Source: Triatoma infestans (Eukaryota > Arthropoda > Insecta > Hemiptera > Reduviidae). Taken from it: a DNA stretch of 64,000 bases. Positions within the stretch are counted from its first letter, which is position 1. Every line of letters starts with the position of its first letter. The translations under genes were made by a program, and so were the position numbers. The notes under the pieces are model-generated. The model was not told where the DNA came from and ran no database searches. It saw only the letters and a program-made list of their open reading frames with translations. The stretch lies in assembly GCA_011037195.1 (NCBI GenBank), contig JAAEAF010000638.1, positions 119,822 to 183,821 on the forward strand, written 5' to 3'. This document shows, in pieces, positions 56,690 through 64,000 of this stretch.

Positions 56690-56918
56690 AACATGCTTCT
56701 TCTGACCGGACCCGGTTTCGTGTTTTCATTCACTGCCACAGAGTTCATCGAATCTGTGTAGAGATTTAGACTTCCATTTTTAATGTTAATGTCACACACT
56801 CCACTCTTCTGTGTATCCATATGAAACAGAAACAAGTGGAAGTCTAACTTCATGTACACATCCCTTACAAGAACGGAAGAAAATCCGAAACCGGTTTGAA
56901 GAAACATGCTACTAAGAC
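56690..56918. mobile_element. Foldback-like unit with GAAACCGG ends
   Basis: Left end CATGCTTCTTCTGACCGG with CCCGGTTTCG, and right end CGAAACCGGTTTGAAGAA with ACATGCT, are inverted. An inner pair AGACTTCCATTTTT / CAAGTGGAAGTCT is also inverted. Words resemble the GAAACCGG part of FB1, but the CUGANGA box is not clear in either arm. Confidence 0.6.
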
Positions 56919-57669
56919 GGATATAATCTCATTTTATATTATATGCTTATGTTTAAAAAAATAAATAAAGTAAACAATAAATCTGGCCACTACCTGTTAA
57001 CAAAATTGGGAATGAACCTTAAATAGGGTTCCTTTGGTGATATCCAATTGCAAATCAAGTTTAAACTTATGGGAAACTCATTGTTTCGAGTTGCCTCACT
57101 TCCTCTTTCTCAAAAAAAATCCCCACCTCCTAACAAAAAAAATCTGGTGTGAAAAACTCACACAACTTTCTCTTACTCCAGTTATAATTGACAAATTTCA
57201 TAGATTGTGTACCAAATTTAATGAAATTCGTCCAAAACTGAAAGAACTATTCAGTAAAAGCGCACTTCCAGTTTACTAATTTTCTTGAAACTCGGAATTT
57301 GGATCTATTATTCTAGTTCATTGTTTGGATGGCGAATTGTATAATCAAGGATGATAGCACTTGGAGAAAAACATAACCCCGCCTCACCCCAAAAATGCCC
57401 TTACATACATTTTCCAGAGAAATGTTTTAAATAAAAGTTGTAGCTCTTTTATGTGTAGTTGATGTACCAAGTTTCCCCCTGGAAAATCGTTGAGCCATTT
57501 TTGAAAAAAAGTGCAAAAAAGTGAAAAAAAAAATTAGCCAAAGTGGTACTTCCGGTTGAGGCGAATTTTGACGTATAACTATGTTAGATCAATGGTGATA
57601 CCTATACACGACATCCACTCAAGTTTGAACATTTCTACGCGTTTTTCGTTTTTTGCGCTATGCTGTTCC

Positions 57670-58405
57670 AACAACAACGATATATTATTTTTATTTATGT
57701 CTTATTTATTTACTTATTTATTAAGCCTTAACGTATTACAAAAATACAATAAGCACGTCAACAAATTCAAGCTGTGATGTACAAAGAAACTGAGTTTACT
57801 TTAAATAAACTTTGTTCTTTATAATTAATGTAACGTACATATAACCAGGGATACTTGGTCTATACAAAATTCTGTAACCTTCCACTTGTGTTCTAAATAT
57901 TCAGAAATACTGTAGAAAGTTTTCTCTATCAGAAATCTTCTTACTACTTTTCTGAACTGTTTTTCTTCAATTTCTTTAATTTCATGGGGCAAGTTATTAT
58001 ATATTTTCCGAGACTTTTTAGTTGGAGACAAATCAGATTTTTTTCAGTCTTTTAGCTGGAATGTGTAAGTTGTTTTTGCTTCTTATGCCATATTGATGGA
58101 AATCACTTCTGAAAACATTATTAGTATTATCTTTTATAGCCAATAAATTAGTGATAATAAACAAAGATGGCAAAGTTAGAAGAGAATGCTCTTTAAACAA
58201 TGCTTTACAACTATCTCTATTATTTTTTCTAAACATGGTTCTTATTGTTTTTTTTTTGTAGCTTAAAGACTACATTACTATCAGAAGCTGCTCCCCATAG
58301 CAGTATACCATAGCTCATTTTAGAATAAAACAACCTGTAATAGGCAGTTTTCAAAACCTCTACTGATACTTCATCTCTCAGCTTTCTAATTTACCGCACA
58401 AATTC
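57670..58405 (-). mobile_element. 5'-truncated non-LTR retrotransposon nested in WR1
   Basis: Minus-strand insertion splitting WR1 copy Q. It carries the thumb and C-terminal region of a reverse transcriptase ORF and ends 3' in a short GTT-rich tail (plus-strand AACAACAACG at 57670). No clear target duplication, because the right side is microsatellite. It must be younger than that WR1 copy. Confidence 0.8.
57825..58388 (-). pseudogene. Non-LTR reverse transcriptase thumb and C-terminus, broken
   Basis: Pieces in order: VLKTAYYRLFYSKMSYGILL then LWGAASDSNVVFKLQKK (thumb), a frameshift in an A run near 58252, RKNNRDSCKALFKEHSLLTL, FIITNLLAI, YGIRSKNNLHIPAKRLKKI, a further frameshift or stop near 58032, and SRKIYNNLPHEIKEIEE with a final FYSISEYLE. 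The YY..F.SK..YGI..WG and R-D-S-C....F....ILTLPSL..Y blocks are typical of non-LTR polyprotein ends. Polymerase motifs are lost by truncation. Clade not fixed. Confidence 0.8.
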
Positions 58406-58410
58406 TGCAA

Positions 58411-58455
58411 TATACATACATACATACATCATACATACATACATACATACATCAT

Positions 58456-58493
<38 letters not shown>

Positions 58494-58495
58494 CA
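58411..58495. repeat. (CATA)n-(CA)n compound microsatellite
   Basis: CATA units with two CATCATA interruptions, passing into a CA run. It occupies the TG/CA position of WR1 copy Q. Confidence 0.95.
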
Positions 58496-58622
58496 TTTGC
58501 TAAAAACCACTTTTTTGGACTCAGGAGATCTCGAAACTGATATTTCCGGTGAAAACTCGATATGGAAAATTTGACACGATTACAATACTTCCTTTTACTC
58601 TTGGTGTAAGAGAAAGTAAAAA

Positions 58623-59324
58623 TCTGTTTCCAACGAAATTAATTAAGTTTTTTAAAGGAATTAAAGTTTTTAAGTTAGACAAAAGAAAGTCAAAAAGTAT
58701 AGCACGGCAACTTAGTTGTGAAACCTGTGGGCGGAGTTAAATGACGTCACAGTTATTAGAAAGCTTTGGCAATGGGCAGAACTTAATAGCCGTTTACACG
58801 TCACAACTAAAGGCTGAATTATCCAGGATATTTCGCTGAATGTCAACAACATTTCGATCAAATCTGTTGAAAATAAAGAGGCTTTCCATTTATAAAAAAG
58901 TACTAAAATGAAGACAACCACATTTTAGGAAATCAAAAAAAAAAAGAACGACCAAAATACATTTGATGACATTTTAATTCTGGCAATGTTTAAAAGTAAC
59001 ATTTTGTGGAATGTAATGGAAAAATATTATTTCTTTATATAAAGTTCTTGTAAGTAAAGTGGGGGAGGAGAACATTCACTTAACACTTAGACACACTATT
59101 AAAACCTTCCATTGTTCACCTTCCCCCGCGCTTATAAATGAGTGAAAAGAAAAGTGCTTTACACAAATAAAAGAGTTGCATTTTGAAATACTGCCAATTT
59201 TTTTTTCTCCCTACACAGATATGATAAAAGTTAAGTGCTTTTTCCGGTGCTTTATTTAGCTTCTGTAAAAACGAAGCCATTTTTTTTAAGGCTCTTTTTA
59301 CATTCTTCATTTTTAATTTCTCTT
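58623..59324. other. No gene recognised
   Basis: AT-rich spacer between WR1 copies Q and S. Short frames at 58712-58921 and 59116-59310 show no domain. Confidence 0.5.
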
Positions 59325-59960
59325 ACTCTCCTGGAAAAAGGTAGTATAGAGTATTCTGATCATTTTCGATGTAAAGTTATCACCGGAAATACACCATTTA
59401 AGGATCTCTGAATCCGAACCAGTGTTTTTGGAAAAGTGTGTATGTGTGTTTGTATATATGTGAATAACAAAGCTCAAAAAATGAAACATCGCAAAAAGTT
59501 GACATTTCGTGTGGATAAAACCATGGGGGTCTAGCAGTAAGCTAACCGTCGGAAATTCTTCAACCGGAAGTACCACAGATTTTTCACTTTTTTGCGATTT
59601 TTTTTGGAAAATGACTCCAACAATTTTCTTTACACTTAGTATATATCAACTAAAAGATATACAATTTTTTTGCCAGATATTCTACTAATTATTTGACTTA
59701 AATTTTATAACAATTTATAGAATTTAAACTTAATAAAATTGACTTTTTTGAGGATTCACTCTCTCACAAAACTTCTTAAAAATGAACTTTCTTCGAAAGA
59801 AATTTCCCAACAAAAGTGATAAGGTTTCTGTATTCATAGTTATTATAAGGAATTTAACGAAATCTGTCGGTGTTTTAATTGATAAAATCGTAGAAAACTG
59901 AAATAACTTCAATAAAAACGCACTTCTGGTCAACCGATTTTCAATACATAAAACTTTATT
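59325..59960 (+). repeat. WR1 repeat copy S (diverged)
   Basis: TTTCTCTTACTCTCCTGG, TTATCACCGGAAATACACC, GGATCTCTGAATCCGAACC, TGTGTATGTGTG, AATTCTTCAACCGGAAGTAC and CACTTTTTTGCGATTTT follow WR1 order. After ~59600 the order breaks, and 59780-59945 reads reversed (AAACTGAAATAACTTC, GCACTTCTGGTCAACCG), so two opposite fragments abut. Confidence 0.65.
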
Positions 59961-59997
59961 TTTCCACTTCACTTATGCCATATATATATATATATAT

Positions 59998-60393
59998 TGT
60001 AACGCAGCCACTGGTGCCATCTAGGAGAAAAAGCATGTACCTCAAGTTCTCCTAGTGGCCGCTAGGAAGCGCTGGCGGCGCGCGCTAGCTCTTTCTAGTA
60101 GAGTCGAGAAAGTTCTAGACTCTTCTCCACCGGTATAAATAGTGGGACAACAGAGAGTTTACAGAGTTTCTTGTTGCAAACAAAGTGTACGTTTGTGAAA
60201 AGTGTATAAAAAGTGAACAAAGTGAACTTTTGTGGTTTAAACTGTGAATTAATTATTATTAAGTGTTGTATTTTGTAATTTATTGTGTATAACAATAAAT
60301 TGGTGTTTTCTTTATTGAAGTTTAGAGTATTTTATCTAAACGAACCCACTTAAAACTAATTGTAGTAGCTAGTTTAGAGAGAAAAACGTTACA
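59998..60393 (+). mobile_element. Solo LTR (396 bp) in a TA microsatellite
   Basis: Begins TGTAACGCAGCC and ends AAAACGTTACA, giving six-base inverted ends TGTAAC/GTTACA. GC-rich upstream part (GCTGGCGGCGCGCGCTAG), TATAAAT at 60134-60140 after CCACCGG, then an AT-rich R/U5-like part with AATAAA at 60294-60299. ATAT flanks both sides, compatible with a 4-bp target duplication but not provable inside (TA)n. No internal region, so it is a recombination remnant. A short ORF across it on the minus strand is not real. Confidence 0.8.
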
Positions 60394-61118
60394 ATATATA
60401 TATATATATATAGTATTACATGGTGGCGGAACAGTGCAATATTTTCAATGGCACTTTGGAGGAAAGGCCAGAAAAACTTGGATTCCCAGAACAACCGTAA
60501 AATCAATTTCTCGTAGGAATATTTTAAATAAAAGTAGAATCTTAAGTTGTTTAACAAATACACTTGTTCAAAGAAAATTGCTAAGCCGTTTGTTTGTTAG
60601 AACATCAAGAAAAAAATGAAAAGACAAAAGCACTAGAGATAGATAACTTGCAGTTAATGAAATCGTAGGGTCGCTTTGTCTTATTATTCCTAAAAGGATT
60701 ATCAAGTTTGAATATCTAGGGTAATGGAGGAAGGAAGATTTCTTTTCTTGAAACAATAGCTTCAGCCATTTAATAGGCTGAGAATTGAAACAGGGAAATT
60801 GTAATGGAGCGTGTTCGTATTAATACAGGGTAGGGATTATTATATCCTATGGATAGACGGTAGTTAAATGAAGTTGTTAGAAAGTTAAATTCAGTGTGAC
60901 CAAGAAAATCTCGTATTGTATACGTGAGAGAGTGTGTGAATGTATGAGGTGTGGTAAAGTTTATCTGCGGATAAGCTAAGCTCAAAAAATTCTTGTGTGA
61001 AACATTCGCATGACTTACTCTCACTACTACAACTATAAAGCTGACAGATTCTTTAATCTTGGATATATTAACTCATTTGGCCTATCCACATAAGTATAAA
61101 GATGGAATATACATCATA
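60394..61118. other. No gene; short WR1 trace
   Basis: Begins with the second half of the (TA)n. 60985-61070 shows reversed WR1 end words (TTGTGTGAAACATTCGC, GACTTACTCTCACTAC, AAGCTGACAGATTC). Nothing else recognised. Confidence 0.5.
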
Positions 61119-61620
61119 CAGGGTGTCCCATTTAAACGGGCCACTTTTGAAATAAGTCTTAAACGAAGGACGATATAAAAAAAGTGAAATAACGTTTGTT
61201 GAAGTATTTTCGCTCTGGTTTATGATGATGGTGTTATTGTTTTTTTATTTTATTGCCACCTTACACCTTAAATAGGTGATTGAGAGTTGCAATTTCCTTT
61301 TGACCACTACTTTTTACTACTGTTTTGAAAACTACTAAAAAAAATGCCGTTAATTTCACTTCAATATTCAAAACCGTTGCCGAGATAGCCAATCATAAAG
61401 ATTTAAATTTTCGTCGCTTTTTTTTTCCTATTTCTCTGTTTCCATAAAATTAAAAGCGGATTTTCTTATTAATTTCGAATAAATAAGAGAGTTCAAATGC
61501 TGATAACACTTAAAACCTATTTTAAAACCATAAGGGACTTAAAAATCAGGTAAACATCATTAAAACAAAACAAGATTCCAGTTTATTTACAAAAATCTAT
61601 AAATTAAAATATTTCCTATT

Positions 61621-61850
61621 TATTCAAAATGAACTCCTCGGCTTAAACGGCACAAGCACAGTCGCTGCCCAACAGATAAAGTTGCTAATCGTATGTCTGT
61701 CAGAACTGCTAAGCGTTTTGGATTAAGTCTAGGTGCTTCTGGAGTTGTTGGTTTCTTGGAAATTTTTTCTTTGAGATATCCCCAAAGAAGAAATTCAAGT
61801 GGGGTTAAATCTGCGATCTGGAAGGCCAGCTTAGAGATCCCTGTCTCCCG
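61621..61850 (-). pseudogene. Mariner-like transposase C-terminus, relic
   Basis: Minus-strand frame ending at the TAA 61621-61623 reads ADLTPLEFLLWGYLKEKI then KPTTPEAPRLNPKRLAVLTD and SVGQRLCLCRLSRGVHFE. The (S)PDLTP(L/I)(D/E)F.LWGYLK block holds the third catalytic acid region of the DDE/D domain. The preceding W-P-x-R-S lies in another frame, so one base was lost near 61814. Only ~75 residues remain of a ~340-residue protein, and the arms fold over the rest, so it cannot transpose itself. Confidence 0.8.
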
Positions 61851-61948
61851 ATCCTGGAAAACTGTTTTGTTTTAATGATGTTTTACCTGATTTAAGTCCT
61901 TTATGGTTTTAAAATAGGTTTTAGGTGTTGTCAGCATTTGAACGCTCT

Positions 61949-62606
61949 AGAATAGAATAGAATAAGTTTATTTACAAATAAAATCATAAAAACAATACAA
62001 CTGAAAGAAAGAGGTTTCAGGCTCCTGTGCCTATATACACATTCTACAAACTCTTTCCTATTTACACAAATTAAAATAAACATTAATAGATTATATAAGG
62101 AAAAAATAAACTAAAAAAAAAACCTTATCTATAATACAATAAATTAAAGCAGAATATACTTAAGCCTCTTATGCTTATATTTTTTATAATTCAAAGAACT
62201 TAGACTATAGTTAACAATATTTGCTATATGAGCGTAGGGCTGTTTTCACAAGAGGTGATGAACTTTTGCGTAACATTATAAATAAAAGTTGATACGCTGG
62301 CAACATCAAGTGCAGCATGCATATAATCGATAGGTGTCCATCGGGATAAGATCCAACCAATCTGAGACATTTGTTTTGGATTCTTTGTAATTTTCCATAA
62401 TTAGTAGGACAAGTGTATGACCAGACAGGAGCTGCGTATAATAAAATTGAACGTATGTACAGATAATATATTAATTTTTTGTTCAGAAAATTCAAGTTAG
62501 AATTTCTGCTTAAGAGTGGAAACAGGCTGCACATGATGCCTACAGATTTGTCACATTCTGTATTAACATGTTTTGTGAACGTCAGCTTTGAGTCTAACAC
62601 CAGCCC
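61949..62606 (-). mobile_element. 5'-truncated non-LTR element nested in the mariner
   Basis: TTTGAACGCTCT (61937-61948) and TTTGAACTCTCT (62607-62618) are a 12-bp target duplication with one mismatch. The other mariner arm has an unduplicated TTTGAACTCTC at the mirrored place, proving the insertion. The 3' end shows, on the plus strand, AGAATAGAATAGAATAAG. It is 658 bp long and carries the RT thumb region. Confidence 0.93.
62211..62606 (-). pseudogene. Non-LTR reverse transcriptase C-terminal fragment
   Basis: Open from the truncation point: LDSKLTFTKHVNTECDKSVG, then LIYYLYIRSILLYAAPVWSY and LQRIQNKCLRLVGSYP, stopping at KYC. This matches the L(G)V.LD..LTF..H..., the ...Y..YIRS.L.Y..PVW and the LQ..QNK.LR.(I/V) blocks after the polymerase core of Jockey-type ORF2. 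It is intact as a frame but lacks the catalytic palm, so it is inert. No RNase H follows. Confidence 0.85.
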
Positions 62607-62995
62607 TTTGAACTCTCTTATTTACTAGAAATGAATAAGAAAATACGCTTTTAATTTTAGTTTATAAAACAGAGAAATAGGAAAAAAACAACGAAAATTT
62701 AATCTTTATGGTTTAATAACTCGGCAGCTGTTTGAAATATTGAAGTGAAATTAACGGCATTTTTCTTCATTTTTTTCAGTAGTTTTCAATATAAGAGTAA
62801 AAAGTGGGAGTCAAAAGCAAATCGCCACTTTCAACCACCGATTTAAGGTGTAAAGGCGGCAATAAAATTAAAAAACATTAACACCATCATACTAGAGCTA
62901 AAATATTTCAACAAATGTTATGTTAACTTTTTTTGATATCTTCCTTCGTTTAAGAGTTATTTCAAAAGTGGCCCGATTAAATGGGGCACCCTGTA

Positions 62996-64000
62996 TATTG
63001 TTAGCAAGATGGCTGGTAGAAATTGAATATTATTTATACAGCAACCCAGAAAATAGCATGAAAACTTCGCACAACATTAAATAACATTTGAAATGTTACG
63101 TCATATCCGTCATAGATACCCCAGAACATCCTGCTACGTAAGGTAGAACAAAGTAACTAAGTACAAAGAATTGCATCATAACAAAAAAATCTTTTCTGTA
63201 ATTTACATTAAAGTTGCAATTTTGTACTCAATATTGTCTAAACAAAACCTGAGTGCCTTTTGGGGGTACATGTTTTGGTTAACATTCATAACGAGGAGGA
63301 GTTGCTTGAATAAAATTAATATCTAGTAGTCCAAAAAATAGTGCAATAAAATTGGGCAACCTAACCTAACAACATTTGAAATCTAACATCATAGTTTACT
63401 CACAGATCACGAAAAATCTGCGTGGATACTATTCCATGTTTAAAGAAAACTGTTGGAAGTTATTGAGAACATCCCCTCCCCCAAACTGATTTAAGTTTAA
63501 GCTATGTATAAAATCGCACTTATTGCGTGATGTTAGAATTTAAATTCTAGGCCTATATTTTTGTTGTTAATATGCGACTTTGTGAAGGAAATGATGAAGT
63601 TTGAAGATTTCATAAAAAAATCAAGAAAACCCGTAGAATCACTTTTCATGATGTCACACATGAGGTGAATGAATAAATCACATAAACACCTAAAACAATT
63701 ATATAGATATATTGGGTCAAAACAGAGGACTAACGAGCAAAAGAAAGTCTCTACTGTGAGTTTACCAATTTGTTTTTTTTTTTTTTAATTCTTCAATCTC
63801 CTTTTATAATGCTACATAATGGAAAAAGATTTCGGTGAATTTTGATGGATAACAAGAAGATGGCAACCAAGAGGAGCATTATAGAGTTGAATGGGATTAA
63901 GTTAGGTATAAGGTGGCTGTCAGAAGTTATAGGAAATGAGTAGGAAATTACAGGAAGCCAGAGCGAAATAAGCTATGGAAAAAAACGAAGAGACGAGAGT
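62996..64000. other. No gene recognised
   Basis: AT-rich right end without recognisable domain, repeat or RNA gene. A T run lies at ~63772-63787. Confidence 0.5.

Larger units (their letters stand above)
57144..58618 (-). mobile_element. WR1 repeat copy Q (short form), interrupted
   Basis: Left portion 57144-57669 runs from CTGGTGTGAAAAACTCACAC through two octamers to GCGCTATGCTGTTC. The right portion resumes at ~58406 in the CATA/CA tract with CCATTTGCTAAAAACCACTT, GACTCAGGAGATCTCG, GAAAACTCGATATGG and TGGTGTAAGAGAAAGT. A ~735-bp retroelement lies between, inserted at the start of the microsatellite. Confidence 0.85.
61119..62993. mobile_element. Mariner-like transposon with long inverted arms
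   Basis: TA at 61117-61118 and 62994-62995 flanks ends CAGGGTGTCCCATTTAA and, reversed, CAGGGTGCCCCATTTAA. Inverted similarity extends ~450 bp inward on each side (61119-61575 against 61859-62993 without the nested insert). The centre 61576-61858 encodes the end of an IS630/Tc1/mariner-type transposase on the minus strand. The right arm is split by a retroelement at 61949-62606. Without it the unit would be ~1.2 kb. Confidence 0.9.

Noticed and set aside
23847..58618. CRISPR-like array from the regularly recurring CCGGAAGT words
   Set aside because: The words sit in long homologous repeats, spacing is hundreds of bases, and the DNA is eukaryotic.
60413..60432. Primer site TGGTGGCGGAAC after the solo LTR
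   Set aside because: It is separated from the LTR by a microsatellite and its complement lacks a T-arm-like TTCGA, so it is not annotated as a feature.

Overview
The window looks like gene-poor, AT-rich nuclear DNA of an arthropod, most likely an insect. This rests on the mix of decayed elements: Jockey-type, RNase-H-bearing, RTE-type and endonuclease-tailed non-LTR retrotransposons, mariner, pogo-like, hAT-like and Harbinger-like DNA transposons, tRNA-headed SINEs, two LTR units, and many AAT, CA and TA microsatellites. I recognise no intact host gene, rRNA or functional tRNA. I cannot name the species. All boundaries and alignments were made by eye.

Layout. 0.2-0.5 kb holds AAT microsatellites. 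0.7-4.1 kb holds three copies of the most abundant repeat, called WR1 here, two of them facing each other. 4.3-5.0 kb is a DNA transposon relic with a MADF-like reading frame. 6.8-10.8 kb holds two RNase-H-type retroelement tails, a SINE with target duplications and a pogo-like element with TA duplications. 12.3-15.3 kb holds a hAT-like relic, a miniature LTR element with two LTRs, primer site and polypurine tract, an internally deleted Harbinger, and a long palindrome. 16.0-20.3 kb is the largest coding relic: a Jockey-type element on the minus strand with both ORFs broken. 21.1-22.8 kb has an RNase H relic and a younger 5'-truncated RNase-H element with a 14-bp target duplication.

23.6-29.1 kb holds a SINE, a WR1 copy, a degenerate RNase H relic with an internal duplication, and a foldback element carrying a hammerhead-like motif. 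31.0-36.0 kb holds a second foldback, another SINE type, an RTE-type relic, a diverged WR1 copy and an RNase H relic. 36.7-40.1 kb holds a third hammerhead-like motif and a DNA transposon with ~87-bp inverted ends plus an inverted partial copy. 41.2-44.0 kb has an RNase H relic with a 207-bp tandem duplication. 46.7-50.1 kb holds a second foldback of the hammerhead-like type, a long WR1 copy and an endonuclease-tailed retroelement relic. 53-58.6 kb holds a tRNA-like SINE head, one possible host exon with a membrane segment, and a WR1 copy interrupted by a retroelement. 59.3-63.0 kb holds WR1, a solo LTR and a mariner-like element with long inverted arms interrupted by a retroelement.

Most notable are (1) a short hammerhead-ribozyme-like motif kept in foldback elements at 29.0, 36.8 and 46.9 kb, (2) the modular WR1 family with long and short forms and hairpin termini, (3) the miniature LTR element, and (4) the 14.8-15.3 kb palindrome. 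There is no operon-like organisation. The logic is nested and repeated mobile-element insertion, with dating possible from the two nested cases near 58 kb and 62 kb.
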